Positions 32,237 to 44,763 of a DNA stretch of 64,000 bases are shown here, piece after piece (position 1 is the stretch's first letter; every line of letters begins with the position of its first letter). Both the position numbers and the translations under genes were made by a program. The stretch is from Streptomyces pristinaespiralis (GTDB taxonomy: Bacteria; Actinomycetota; Actinomycetes; Streptomycetales; Streptomycetaceae). Under the pieces are notes generated by a model, which ran no database searches, was not told the origin of the DNA, and was given only the letters and a program-made list of their open reading frames with translations. Location of the stretch: contig NZ_CP011340.1 in assembly GCF_001278075.1 (NCBI RefSeq), positions 8,057,501 to 8,121,500 of the forward strand, given 5' to 3'.

Positions 32237-33115
32237 ATGGCCACCGCGGCACCGATCCAGGAGCAGTCGACGGAGCGGGGCGAGGGGGAAAGCCCCCTCG
32301 AGGGTCCCGGCGGGACCGTTCTGCCGCGCGTCGACGAGGCCTCCGAGGTGGCGCCCGCCGACGCCCGCAGGCTCTCCGCGCTGTTCTTCGACAGGCTCCA
32401 GCACCTCGAGGAAGGCACACCGGAGTACCAGTACGCGCGCAACACGTTGATCGAGATGAACATCTCCCTGGTCCGGTACGTCGCGCGGCGGTTCCGCAAC
32501 CGCGCGGAGTCCGACGAGGACATCGTGCAGGTGGGCACCATCGGACTGATCAAGGCCATCGACCGGTTCGACCTCAGCCGTGAGGTCGAGTTCGCGACCT
32601 TCGCCGTCCCGTACATCCTCGGGGAGATCAAGCGCTTCTTCCGGGACACCAGCTGGGCCGTGCACGTCCCGCGCCGGCTCCAGGAGCTCCGGCTGGAGCT
32701 GGTGCAGGCGGTGAACGAACTCTCCGGCAAGCTGCACCGCGCCCCGACGGCAGCGGAGCTGTCGGAACACCTGGAGATTCCGGTCGAGGAGGTCACGGAA
32801 GGGCTCGTCGCGATGAACGGCTACGTGGCGAGCTCCTTCGACGTACCGAACACCGAAGGCGGCCCGAACGCCGAGGCCCCCTTCGCGGAGCGCTTCGGCG
32901 ACCTCGACCCGGCGCTGGGCCTCGTCGAGGACCTCCAGGCGCTCAAGCCGCTGATCGAAGAGCTCGACGACCGGGACCGTCTGATCCTCCGGCTCCGTTT
33001 CGGCGACGAACTCAAGCAGGCGGAGATCGGGGAACGGCTCGGGATCTCGCAGATGCAGGTCTCACGTCTGCTCACCCGCACACTCACCAGGCTGCGCCAG
33101 AAGATGCTCACCTGA
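32237..33115 (+). CDS. RNA polymerase sigma factor, SigB/SigF/SigG subfamily
   Basis: 292 residues from ATG 32237 (AGAGGAGACG upstream). A 45-residue leader precedes region 2 (Asn-Ile-Ser-Leu-Val-Arg-Tyr-Val-Ala-Arg-Arg-Phe; Asp-Ile-Val-Gln-Val-Gly-Thr-Ile-Gly-Leu-Ile-Lys-Ala-Ile-Asp-Arg-Phe-Asp), region 3, and region 4 ending Glu-Ile-Gly-Glu-Arg-Leu-Gly-Ile-Ser-Gln-Met-Gln-Val-Ser-Arg-Leu. This is the general-stress group. Control by anti-sigma ATPases and PP2C phosphatases is established for the family; several candidates are encoded nearby. Which of the many Streptomyces paralogues (sigB, sigK, sigL and others) it is cannot be settled. Confidence 0.92.
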   Translation: MATAAPIQEQSTERGEGESPLEGPGGTVLPRVDEASEVAPADARRLSALFFDRLQHLEEGTPEYQYARNTLIEMNISLVRYVARRFRNRAESDEDIVQVGTIGLIKAIDRFDLSREVEFATFAVPYILGEIKRFFRDTSWAVHVPRRLQELRLELVQAVNELSGKLHRAPTAAELSEHLEIPVEEVTEGLVAMNGYVASSFDVPNTEGGPNAEAPFAERFGDLDPALGLVEDLQALKPLIEELDDRDRLILRLRFGDELKQAEIGERLGISQMQVSRLLTRTLTRLRQKMLT

Positions 33116-33163
33116 GGTCCCCGGTCCACTGATCGCTCTCGCGTCCGTGCGGCGACGCCGGGG

Positions 33164-33679
33164 TCAGGCGGAGCGCGCGTCCCCGGTCGACGGTTTGCGC
33201 CACGGCGCGGGACCCACGTCGTCCACCGCGTCCTGGAAGCTCGTCAGTCCGTTCAGCAGGGCTCTGCGGTCCGAGGGTGTCATCGTGGCGATCGCTTCCT
33301 CCAGCGCCTCCTGGCGCCTGGCCCTCAAATCGCGCAGGTACGCCTTGCCCCGGCCGGTCAGATGCAGCTCCAGCTCCCGCCGGCTGTGAGCACTCGGGAG
33401 CCGCCGCACGAGCCCGAGGGCCTCCAGCCGGTCGCACAGCCGGCTCACGGACGGCGGGGCGGCGTCCAGCAGCTCACCCAGCGTGCGGAGGTTCATCCCC
33501 TCCTCGTGGTCGAGGCCGTAGAGCACACGCAGCTGGGACGCCGACACGGGGGCCGGGGGCACCAGATCCCTGCCGCGCTCCCAGAGCACCTCCAGAAGCT
33601 CGATGAGTTCGCGCGCCGCCCTGGCGGCCCCGGCGGCGGTCTGCCGCGGGGGCCGCGAGGGTGTCCGGTTCGCGTCCAT
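33164..33679 (-). CDS. MarR family transcriptional regulator (copy 1)
   Basis: About 171 residues. Winged helix: Val-Ser-Ala-Ser-Gln-Leu-Arg-Val-Leu-Tyr, Asn-Leu-Arg-Thr-Leu-Gly-Glu-Leu-Leu-Asp-Ala-Ala-Pro-Pro-Ser-Val-Ser-Arg-Leu-Cys and Ser-Arg-Arg-Glu-Leu-Glu-Leu-His-Leu-Thr. It is clearly paralogous to the protein at 34444-34911 (same motifs and length). The two flank the RsbW-like gene, which suggests duplication and a role in controlling the stress regulator genes. Confidence 0.87.
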   Translation of the reverse strand: MDANRTPSRPPRQTAAGAARAARELIELLEVLWERGRDLVPPAPVSASQLRVLYGLDHEEGMNLRTLGELLDAAPPSVSRLCDRLEALGLVRRLPSAHSRRELELHLTGRGKAYLRDLRARRQEALEEAIATMTPSDRRALLNGLTSFQDAVDDVGPAPWRKPSTGDARSA

Positions 33680-34072
33680 GTCTGGTGACACTCCGTCTCA
33701 GAAGTCGTCGGTTCGCGGCGTCGCTCCTGCGCCGCGCTCCCTGAGCGGAGCGCCGTCCCTGTCTCCCGGCCCGCGTGGGTGGCACTCGGGAAGGCCGCTC
33801 CGCCCGACAACCATATCTTTTCGAGCGTCGCCCCCCTTGATCCCCCGGGGTAAAGATCCCCGACGGCGGCCTAAGAACACCCGATTCGTATCCGGTAATT
33901 CACGATCGATATTTCCGGCTCGTGGCCGGGAAGGTCCGTGGATGCCGATTTCCCCGCCCTGGTGTCATGTACGGGAACAAGGGAACGCGAGTTGAAGAGC
34001 ACGCCGTGTGAAAAGGAGGGCGAGCCGCCGGATGTGCACCGACACCTCAGCGGAAAAGGAGGACCACACGTG
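33680..34072. other. Divergent intergenic region, MarR copy 1 and ATPase gene
   Basis: About 390 bases. The part 33820-33920 is unusually A/T-rich for this genome and probably holds both promoters. The ATPase frame stays open to ATG 33938, so a longer protein cannot be excluded. Confidence 0.4.
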
Positions 34073-34447
34073 ATGATCATTACCTCGGCGGAAGCGGACA
34101 TCGGGGATGCCCGTCGCGCCACCTCGGAATTCGTCGGGCGGGCCGGCCCGGAGACGGCCGTGGACGACGTGGTGCTGGTGGTCTCCGAACTGGTCACCAA
34201 TGCGGTGAAACACACGATCGGCTGGTGGCGGCTGCGCGTCAGCGTGCACCGCCGACGGCTGGTCGTGGACGTGGAGGACGCCAGCTGGGCCCCGCCCGTG
34301 CCGCGGAAGCCCGACGAAGGCGCGGTGGGCGGCCGCGGCTGGCAGATCGTGCAGCAACTCGCCGACAGCATCGAGGTCCTTCCCAACTCCGGGGGGAAGA
34401 CCGTTCGCGCCGTCTGGTCCTGCGGCCGGCCGGGGTCCTCGGCCTAA
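34073..34447 (+). CDS. RsbW-like ATP-binding protein (anti-sigma/HATPase_c_2)
   Basis: 124 residues from ATG 34073, or 125 from GTG 34070, behind AGGAGG. N box Val-Ser-Glu-Leu-Val-Thr-Asn-Ala-Val-Lys-His and G box Gly-Gly-Arg-Gly-Trp-Gln-Ile-Val are complete. This is the compact single-domain ATPase of Streptomyces that acts as serine kinase or anti-sigma factor. It lies two genes from the sigma factor. The stop codon overlaps the convergent MarR copy 2 gene by 4 bases. Confidence 0.87.
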   Translation: MIITSAEADIGDARRATSEFVGRAGPETAVDDVVLVVSELVTNAVKHTIGWWRLRVSVHRRRLVVDVEDASWAPPVPRKPDEGAVGGRGWQIVQQLADSIEVLPNSGGKTVRAVWSCGRPGSSA

Positions 34448-34911
34448 CGCCCCTCGCCGGGTTCCCTGAGGAGCCTCCCCAGGCCGCGCAGGCCCTGCAG
34501 CAGGTCCGCCCGCCGCGTACCGGACATGGCGTCGAGCGCCTCGGTCAGCTCAAGCTCCCGCTTCTCCCGCAACTCCCGCAGATACGCGTTCCCCCGCGCA
34601 CTCAGCCGCAGCTCCAGCTCCCGCCGGCTCGCCGCGCTCGGCGTACGTTCCACGAACCCCAGGCCCTGGAGCCGGTCGCACAGGCGGCTCACCGACGGAG
34701 GGGCGGCTCCCAGCATGTCACCCAGGGTCCGCAGATTGATGCCCTCCTTGCGTTCGAGGGCGTAGAGGACCCGCAACTGCGAGGCGGACACCGGCGTCGA
34801 CGCCGTGTCCCGGCCGCGCTCCCAGATGACCTCGAGCACCTCGATCACGTCACATGCCGCCCGTGAGGCCTCGCGGGTACGCGGCGGGGGTGACGCGGGG
34901 CTGGAATCCAT
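34444..34911 (-). CDS. MarR family transcriptional regulator (copy 2)
   Basis: 155 residues from ATG 34911. Same motif order as copy 1: Val-Ser-Ala-Ser-Gln-Leu-Arg-Val-Leu-Tyr, Asn-Leu-Arg-Thr-Leu-Gly-Asp-Met-Leu-Gly-Ala-Ala-Pro-Pro-Ser-Val-Ser-Arg-Leu-Cys and Ser-Arg-Arg-Glu-Leu-Glu-Leu-Arg-Leu. Divergent from the hybrid kinase gene, so a candidate regulator of it. Confidence 0.87.
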   Translation of the reverse strand: MDSSPASPPPRTREASRAACDVIEVLEVIWERGRDTASTPVSASQLRVLYALERKEGINLRTLGDMLGAAPPSVSRLCDRLQGLGFVERTPSAASRRELELRLSARGNAYLRELREKRELELTEALDAMSGTRRADLLQGLRGLGRLLREPGEGR

Positions 34912-35071
34912 GCGCTTCTTCCTCCGGGGGCGCGCTCGGGCGGGATCACACGGGCCGGGCAGCGGAACCGGTGACGACGGCGGCGCCGTGCCCACGCCGG
35001 AAGCCTATCCTCCGCCCCGGCCGCGCTTTGGTGTGCGCCTCGAGCCGGGGTAGTCTGCGGCGTAATTTGCC

Positions 35072-35089
35072 GTACGACAACCGTCGTAC
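35072..35089. promoter_or_regulatory. Inverted repeat between MarR copy 2 and the hybrid kinase
   Basis: GTACGAC, AACC, GTCGTAC: perfect 7-base arms about 95 bases before the kinase start. Size and position suit a MarR operator. Confidence 0.45.
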
Positions 35090-35182
35090 CGGGTGATGAG
35101 ACGTCGTGGGGGCGGCCCACCGGTCGGGGGGCCGCGGGGAGGGCGCCGCTGCGGCGAGGCGCCCGGCGAGGGGTAGCGAGGA

Positions 35183-38679
<3,497 letters not shown>

Positions 38680-38683
<4 letters not shown>

Positions 38684-41169
38684 CCCCCTCCGAGGACGCG
38701 GTCGGGCAGCACGGGGACCTCGGACCGGCCCTCCACGGTCATCAGGACGAGCCGCCCATCGCCACGATGGGCGCCGGCGTCGACGCCGTCGCCCGGCGAG
38801 TGATCACCACGACGGAGACAGGGGCGCAGCAGACGACCCCCGTCGGCCGTCTGGCTGCCACCGTGGAGCGGCTGCGGGCGGAAGTACGCGCCGCGCACGC
38901 CGCCGCCGACGGCAGGGCGCTGGTCGAACTCGCCAAGGGCATCCTGATCGAACGGCTGCGATGCGGTCCCGCACATGCCGCGCGCCAGCTCGCCGAACTC
39001 GCCGACCAGGCCCACCTGTCCCAGCTGGAACTGGCCGCGGACATCATCAACCAGGCCGCCCGCGACCAGGTCACGGAAGCGGCCGGCGAGTTCGTCCGGC
39101 AGGTGAACCACGGACCGGGCACCGACGAGGACACGGGCTCGTCCGTCTCCGTACGGCTGCGCACGGCGGAGAGCGCCGCGCTCGCCGCCGACGACACCCA
39201 GGCCGTCGCCGGGTCCCTGCTCGAGCACGCACTCGCCCCGCTGGGCGCGACGGCCGTGGCCATCTGGACCGCGGGCTCCGACTCCTCCCTCACCCTGCGC
39301 GGACACGCCGGATTCAGCGCCGACGAGGCCGGACGCTGGCGATACGTGCCGCCCGGTGTCGCGACCGTCGCCCGCCAGGCGCTCATCGAGCGGCGTGCCG
39401 TGCGGTTCTCGTCCCTGGCCGAGGCCCAGGTGCCCTCCATCGGGCAGAAGCAGTCACCCGGCGGCGGCCGCGTCGCCCTGCCCGCCGGAACCGGCGGCCG
39501 GATCCTCGGGGTGCTCGAGATCTGCTGGCCCCAGCAGCCTGCCCCGTGGTCACCGGCGGTCGCCCGCCAGATGGAGGCCCTGGCCGAGCTGTGCGCGCAC
39601 ACCCTCGACAGCCTCCCCGCCCCCGGCACGGAACTGCCGGCCGTACCGGAGCCCGCCGACGTGTCCGAGCTCGTCGACCTGGCGGACGGTCTGTACGACC
39701 CCGCGCTGGTGCTCACCCCGCACGTCGACGCGGAAGGCCACCTCACCGACTTCCGTGTCCGTCACGCCAACGGCAGCTTCGTGGACCCCGCGGGGCGCCC
39801 CCGCAGCGCCGTCAGCGGGGCCCTCCTGCTGGAGGCGTACCCCATGGCGGCCGGTGACAGCGAACTCTTCGAGAAGATCGAACGCGTCTACGCCACGGGC
39901 GAGCCCTTCCGCGCACAGCGCATGACGCTCACCGCGCTCGTGGACCAGGTCCCCCTCGCGTCCGTCGCCGACCTCAGCATCAGCCGGCACGGCGCCAGCG
40001 TCCTGCTCATCTGGCGCATCGAGGACGAGACCGCGCGCCTCGCCAGCCTGCTCCAGCACGCCCAGCGCCTCGGACGCATCGGCGGCTTCGAGGAGAACCT
40101 CGTCACGGGCGACATCACCTGGAACGGACAGCTCTTCGACCTGTACGGACGGGCCGTCACGGAGGACCCGGTGTCGCTGCACGACCTGGCCGAGCACGCG
40201 CACCCCGACGACACCGTCGCCATCGGCCGGTTCCTGCGGACCGTGCTCCACCACCGCAGGCCCACCTCGACGGCCTTCCGTCTCCAGCGTCCCGACGGCG
40301 TGACCCGCCACATCCGGGTCATCGCGGAACCGGTCCTCGACGCCGACGACCGTCTGCTCGCCCTGCGAGGGGCCTACCAGGACATCTCCTCCCAGCACTG
40401 GACCGAGGTGGCGCTCGCCGCCACCCGCGACCAACTCGCCCACACCGAACAGGAGTCGGCCGAGCGCAACCGGCTGGCGCTGCAGCTCCAGCACGCCATC
40501 ATGCCGCCGACCCGCAACCCGCTCGACGCCCCCGGGCTCGAGGTCGCCGTCCGGTACCGTCCGGCGGAGGCCGAGTCGCTGGTGGGCGGCGACTGGTACG
40601 ACGCCGTCGTCCTGCCGTCCGGGCGGATACTGCTCTGCGTCGGCGACATAGCGGGCCACGGCATCAAGGCCGCGACCGGGATGGTGATCCTGCGCAACGC
40701 GCTGCGCGGCCTCGCCGTCACCGGCGCGGGCCCCGGACAGCTGCTGTCCTGGCTGAACATCGTGGCCCACCATCTCACCGAACAGGTCACCGCCACCGCC
40801 GTGTGCGGCCTGTACGACCCGCGGACCCGCGTACTGCGCTGGGCCAGGGCCGGTCATCTGCCTCCCGTGCTGGTGCGCGGACAGCAGGCCGACACCCTGC
40901 CGATGCTCGGCGGACTGCTCCTCGGCGTCATGCCGGACGCCCCGTACCAGGAAGGCGAGGTCCAGCTCGAGCCCGACGACACGCTGCTGATGTACACCGA
41001 CGGCCTGGTCGAACGCCGGGACACCGCCGTCCACGACTCGCTGTCCCAGCTGCTCACGGCCGCCCGGACCCCGGCCGCCTCCCTCGACCGCCGGCTGGAC
41101 CTGCTGCTCACGCACAGCAAGTCGGACACCGACGACGACACGTGCCTCATCGGCATCCAGGTGTCCTGA
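38680..41169 (+). CDS. SpoIIE-type PP2C phosphatase with ANTAR-like, GAF and PAS domains
   Basis: 829 residues. Residues about 45-125 resemble an ANTAR RNA-binding helix bundle (Leu-Val-Glu-Leu-Ala-Lys-Gly-Ile-Leu-Ile-Glu-Arg and a second Ala/Leu helix). GAF follows at about 165-310, PAS domains at about 330-580, and the phosphatase at about 610-829 with Gly-Gly-Asp-Trp-Tyr-Asp and Val-Gly-Asp-Ile-Ala-Gly-His-Gly intact, then Tyr-Thr-Asp-Gly-Leu. ATGA overlap with the hybrid kinase gene implies equal expression. Likely dephosphorylates an anti-anti-sigma factor of the local sigma-B system, comparable to OsaC. Confidence 0.88.
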
Positions 41170-41170
41170 T

Positions 41171-41236
41171 CGCGTACGGGCGTCGTCCTGGGTACCGGCG
41201 TCCTACGTACGGGCGTCGTCCTGCGTACCGGCGTCG
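41171..41236. repeat. Short tandem repeats at the 3' end of the DUF488 gene
   Basis: Two copies of a unit of about 33 bases built from GTACGGGCGTCGTCCTG and GTACCGGCGTC. The second copy encodes the variable C-terminal Asp-Asp-Ala-Gly-Thr-Gln-Asp-Asp tail of the DUF488 protein. Confidence 0.65.
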
Positions 41237-41796
41237 TCGTACACGAGGAGGCCGTCGTGGCGCAGACGTGCGCCTGGCGTGGGGCTGTGCGGCGTGAGGC
41301 GTCCATCGTGCATGAGGTGGTGGACGCGCACGCCGCGGGCCATGACGGCGAAGTCGGCGATCAGACGCCGGTGGCAGCGCCACCACACCGCTTCGCTGCA
41401 CATCACCGCGGTGCGCTCCCGCTGCGCCTGGTCCAGGAGGGCGTCCATGGCCGTGACGAACTCCGGGCTGCGGGTGTGGGCGGCGTAGCCGCGGAAGGAG
41501 GCGTTGCGCCAGACCGTGTCGGGCGAGTCCGGGGACGGTTTGCGGAAGCCGCCCAGGCGCGGCTCCCACCGGTAGGCGATGCCCTCTTGTGGCATCCACC
41601 GGCCCAGCCGCTGCCGTGACACGTCCGGTTCGCGGCGGCTGCCGGGCGCGGTCCGGACGTCCACGACGGCGGTGACGCCGGCTCCCCGGAGCAGGAGCGC
41701 CAGCGTTCCCCGGTCCGCGGTGCTGTGGCCGAAGGTGATCAGTTCGGGCCGGGGCGTCGGAGCGCCCTCCGCCGGGTCGGCGCGGTCATGGTCCAT
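41203..41796 (-). CDS. DUF488 family protein
   Basis: 197 residues. Thr-Phe-Gly-His-Ser near residue 22, Val-Val-Asp-Val-Arg-Thr-Ala-Pro-Gly-Ser, Leu-Gly-Gly-Phe-Arg-Lys, and Cys-Ser-Glu-Ala-Val-Trp-Trp-Arg-Cys-His-Arg-Arg-Leu-Ile-Ala-Asp are the DUF488 motifs. The family is of unknown function; the conserved cysteine, glutamate and histidine suggest an enzymatic site. Convergent with the phosphatase gene, ending 34 bases after it. Confidence 0.85.
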   Translation of the reverse strand: MDHDRADPAEGAPTPRPELITFGHSTADRGTLALLLRGAGVTAVVDVRTAPGSRREPDVSRQRLGRWMPQEGIAYRWEPRLGGFRKPSPDSPDTVWRNASFRGYAAHTRSPEFVTAMDALLDQAQRERTAVMCSEAVWWRCHRRLIADFAVMARGVRVHHLMHDGRLTPHSPTPGARLRHDGLLVYDDAGTQDDART

Positions 41797-41871
41797 ACAT
41801 CGAGTTCACCAGTTCCAGGGCCGCCCGGCACGGCCCGACGGGCCGCGCCTTCTCTGACGCCCGGTGAATCG

Positions 41872-42597
41872 TCACCCGGCTGCTGGGGTGACAGGACTCC
41901 TCCCGTCGCTGAACTCGTCGAGGACGCCTGCCGGTTCGAACCCCTTGGTGATGAGCCGGACGGCGAGACCGACCTCCCACGCGAAGACGGGGACCGCCGC
42001 GACCGCCCCTGGCACGGAGACCTGCTCGTACAGGCCGAACATCACTCCGGTCGCCGAAGCGCAGATCAGCGCGCCCCCTGCGAGTCCCAACACGCCGATG
42101 AACCGTGGGACCAGCCCGGCGCGGTACATCAACCACGCCAGTACGAGCGAGTTGGCTCCCAGGATGACGTTGGGCCCCATGAGGAACGTCCAGTCATGGA
42201 CGGCCACCAGGGTCCTGCCCGCTGTGACGAGCGAGGCGGTGTCACCGGCCGCCGCTCCGTCCGAGCCCCTGCGCAGCGTCACCACCGACAGGACGCTGAC
42301 GATGCCGACGATGATGACGGCGGCCTCGAGGAGGCGGGCGCACACGTAACCCAGTGCGGCCCCCTCGTTCTGCTTCTTCAGGACCGGGAACAGTACGACT
42401 CCCGTTCCCACGACAGCCGCCGCCAGGACGATCTCGCACAGCGCGCCGAGGAACACCCGCGTGTCCGCGCCGGGCCCGACGACGTAGCCCGCGTCGTGCA
42501 GGACAGGGCCGTACAGCGCGAGCCCGCCCATCGCGGCCACCTCGGTGACGAGGAAGAGGACTCCTGCGACGACCGCGGTTCTTCTGGTTGGTACCAC
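41872..42597 (-). CDS. DUF4386 family integral membrane protein
   Basis: 241 residues from GTG 42597, six to seven transmembrane helices. Arg-Arg-Thr-Ala-Val-Val-Ala-Gly-Val-Leu-Phe-Leu at the start, Ala-Arg-Leu-Leu-Glu-Ala, and Pro-Arg-Phe-Ile-Gly-Val-Leu-Gly-Leu-Ala-Gly-Gly fit DUF4386. Function unknown. Divergent from a TetR gene with twin operators between them; probably repressed by that protein. Confidence 0.83.
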   Translation of the reverse strand: MVPTRRTAVVAGVLFLVTEVAAMGGLALYGPVLHDAGYVVGPGADTRVFLGALCEIVLAAAVVGTGVVLFPVLKKQNEGAALGYVCARLLEAAVIIVGIVSVLSVVTLRRGSDGAAAGDTASLVTAGRTLVAVHDWTFLMGPNVILGANSLVLAWLMYRAGLVPRFIGVLGLAGGALICASATGVMFGLYEQVSVPGAVAAVPVFAWEVGLAVRLITKGFEPAGVLDEFSDGRSPVTPAAG

Positions 42598-42616
42598 CGG
42601 ACCACCCCCATAGAAA

Positions 42617-42663
42617 GGTGTACGGCGTACACCTCGGGCTCACGGTAGGTGTACGCCGTACAC
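42617..42663. promoter_or_regulatory. Twin palindromic operators between DUF4386 and TetR genes
   Basis: GGTGTACGGCGTACACC (42617-42633) and GTGTACGCCGTACAC (42649-42663): near-perfect palindromes with the same half-site GTGTACG, 31 bases centre to centre (about three helix turns). Expected binding sites of the adjacent TetR regulator. Confidence 0.85.
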
Positions 42664-42714
42664 TCGTCAAGCGAGGTGCTCGGTACGGCAGGATCACGAG
42701 GGAGCTGGTGGGAC

Positions 42715-43419
42715 ATGGCTCGGCAGGCGGAAGCAGGGCGCCGGACTCCCCTGACCAGGGAACGGGTGCTGCGGGCCGCTGTCGCGCTCGCCGACGGCAT
42801 CGGGATCGAAGCGCTGAGCATGCGCAAGCTCGCACAGGAGCTGGGCGTGGTGCCGATGGCGCTCTACAAGCACGTCGCGAACAAGGAGCAGCTCCTCGAC
42901 GGCATGGTCGATGTCGTCGTGGGCGAGATCGACCCGCCCGCCCCGGGGGCCGACTGGAAGAGTGCGGTACGCCAGAGGGTCCTCTCGGCGCGGCGAGCTC
43001 TCCTCGCACACCCGTGGGCGGCCCGAGTGATCCAATCGCGCAGCGGCCCGACACCGGTCGTGCTCGCGTACATGGACTCGGTGATCGGCATCTTCCGGAC
43101 CGGTGGCTTCTCCGTCGACCTGACGCACCATGTGATGCACGCTCTGGGCAGCCGCATGATCGGAATCACACAGGAACTGTTCGACCCTCCGCCCGGTCCG
43201 CGAGCACAGGTGCCCGCGCCGCAGGAGGGCGCGGGGGAGTACCCGTACGTGATGGAACTCGCCGGCGCGGTGGCCCATGACAAGGACTCCGTGGTGGGCC
43301 AGGGCTGTGACGACCAGTTCGAGTTCGAGTTCGCGTTGGATCTTCTCCTGGACGGGTTCGAGAGACTGCAGCGGCAGGGGTGGTTTTCTGCAGACCACAT
43401 GAGAGACGAGGGCCGGTGA
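42715..43419 (+). CDS. TetR/AcrR regulator with TetR_C-type ligand domain
   Basis: 234 residues from ATG 42715. HTH with Leu-Ser-Met-Arg-Lys-Leu-Ala-Gln-Glu-Leu-Gly-Val-Val-Pro-Met-Ala-Leu-Tyr at about 38-55, characteristic of the TetR class closest to the tetracycline repressor; the C-terminal domain (Phe-Glu-Phe-Ala-Leu-Asp-Leu-Leu-Leu-Asp-Gly) also fits TetR_C. An upstream in-frame ATG at 42649 lies within the operator and is not preferred. Presumed target is DUF4386. Confidence 0.88.
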   Translation: MARQAEAGRRTPLTRERVLRAAVALADGIGIEALSMRKLAQELGVVPMALYKHVANKEQLLDGMVDVVVGEIDPPAPGADWKSAVRQRVLSARRALLAHPWAARVIQSRSGPTPVVLAYMDSVIGIFRTGGFSVDLTHHVMHALGSRMIGITQELFDPPPGPRAQVPAPQEGAGEYPYVMELAGAVAHDKDSVVGQGCDDQFEFEFALDLLLDGFERLQRQGWFSADHMRDEGR

Positions 43420-43486
43420 CGGATCTCCTCTCGGCGGTCATCGGCCATCACCTGACGCGGGCGGGCCGCACGGCTTGATTGGCGCC

Positions 43487-43955
43487 ATGGCCCCGCCGAT
43501 ACCCCCCACGCCCGCCGCCCTGGAGTCGATCGCGGGCACAGCTCGGCTGGACGAAGTCCTGACGTGTCTGCGCGCGCGTCGGCCGGTGTTCCACTCGGAG
43601 GCCGATCCCCAGCACAGCTTCGCCCTCGTGGTGGACGGGGTCGCGCCGAAGGTCAGGTGCCGTCTGGAGGTCCCGGTGCGCGGGAGGGACGCGTCGGAGG
43701 GCGCCCCTGTGGCGCCCGGGCAGCACAGCATGCCCACCAGGGACGAAGAGTTCCGCATCCACGACGGCCGTGAGCTGAGCGGCACCTGCTGTGGGCCGGC
43801 GGCTCCTTCCCGGGCAACACCCGGTGCTCCGCGGCACCTACAGGCTCGCCTGGCGCCCGTACGCGCAGCTGGAGGGCCCAGGAGGCGAGTTCCGCTGCCC
43901 CGCGGTGTTCGTCACTCCGAACCCGGCGCAGGCCCAGCCGCTCCACGACGGGTGA
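43487..43955 (+). pseudogene. Pseudogene with two frameshifts and a probable internal deletion
   Basis: ATG 43487 opens a frame coding Arg-Arg-Pro-Val-Phe-His-Ser-Glu-Ala-Asp-Pro-Gln-His-Ser-Phe-Ala and later Glu-Phe-Arg-Ile-His-Asp-Gly-Arg-Glu-Leu-Ser-Gly-Thr. Sense then moves to the next frame (Leu-Leu-Trp-Ala-Gly-Gly-Ser-Phe-Pro-Gly-Asn-Thr-Arg) near 43786 and again near 43823 (Val-Leu-Arg-Gly-Thr-Tyr-Arg-Leu-Ala-Trp-Arg-Pro-Tyr) before the TGA at 43953. Each shift equals loss of one base. The short distance between the start and end motifs suggests that the centre is deleted. Related intact genes of unknown function occur in Streptomyces (from memory, not verified). Confidence 0.6.
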
Positions 43956-44097
43956 ACGGCAGCCGCCCCGTGCACCGGCCGGCGGGTGCCCGGGTGGCGT
44001 GACGTGGCACCTTCACGGCTGTCGCGTCACCTCGTCACAGATGTGCGAGCCCGGGGGACGCGCGAGGGCGGACTCGGACGTTCGGCATACTCCCGGC

Positions 44098-44601
44098 ATG
44101 GACATACGAGCCGTTGCCCGCGCGCACCTGCTGATCACCGCTCTGCTGGCGCTCGCCGCGGCGGCACTGGCGGCGTTCGGTGGCTTGCTCCTCGGCGGGC
44201 CGGCGATGGCGGCCCTCTCGGGCGTCGTGACCGGTGCAGGCGCCTGCGCCGGGTCGTTCCTCGTCCGGCGCCGCGTCTTCGCCGACCTGCGGAAGGCCGA
44301 GGGGCAGGCTTCTGCCGAGGGTTTCGCCGAGGGACTGTCTCAAGGGGTACTGCTCGGTGTCGCGACCTACCAGGCCGCCGCGTTCCCCCTCGCCGGTCCC
44401 GGCAGCGTCACCGTCGAAGAACGCGCGGCGCGCCGCACCCTCGCCTACCGGATCGCCGCGGATGACGGCCTCCCGCACGCCGTGCGGACGGCCGCGGCCG
44501 CCGCGCTCGAGGCGATCGACGACGGCCTGGACGACGGACGTGCCCGAGATGCGGTCCGGCGACTGGCGCTGGCGGTGTACGAGCAGCGCAGGCACCGCTG
44601 A
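44098..44601 (+). CDS. Small membrane protein of unknown function
   Basis: 167 residues from ATG 44098. Two hydrophobic helices (about 10-34 and 37-58), then a helical cytosolic part with Gly-Phe-Ala-Glu-Gly-Leu-Ser-Gln-Gly-Val-Leu-Leu and a basic Arg/Ala/Leu C-terminal helix. No family recognised. Codon bias is typical for the genome, supporting a real gene. Confidence 0.65.
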   Translation: MDIRAVARAHLLITALLALAAAALAAFGGLLLGGPAMAALSGVVTGAGACAGSFLVRRRVFADLRKAEGQASAEGFAEGLSQGVLLGVATYQAAAFPLAGPGSVTVEERAARRTLAYRIAADDGLPHAVRTAAAAALEAIDDGLDDGRARDAVRRLALAVYEQRRHR

Positions 44602-44646
44602 CCCGGCACGGGACGGACGGCTGACCCCGCACGGGACGGACGGCGC
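44600..44646. repeat. 23-base tandem repeat after the membrane protein gene
   Basis: Two copies of CTGACCC(G/C)GCACGGGACGG plus ACGG in direct tandem at the stop codon of the membrane protein gene. A shorter GGCCGAAA repeat follows near 44710-44740. Confidence 0.6.
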
Positions 44647-44763
44647 AACGTACGGCGCGACGGTGGTGGCGCGGGTGTTCGCTGGTGCTCACCGAGTTCG
44701 AGCCTGTCGGCCGAAAGGGCCGAAAGAGCCGAAAGGCGGCGCAGAAGCCGCAGCCGTCACGCC

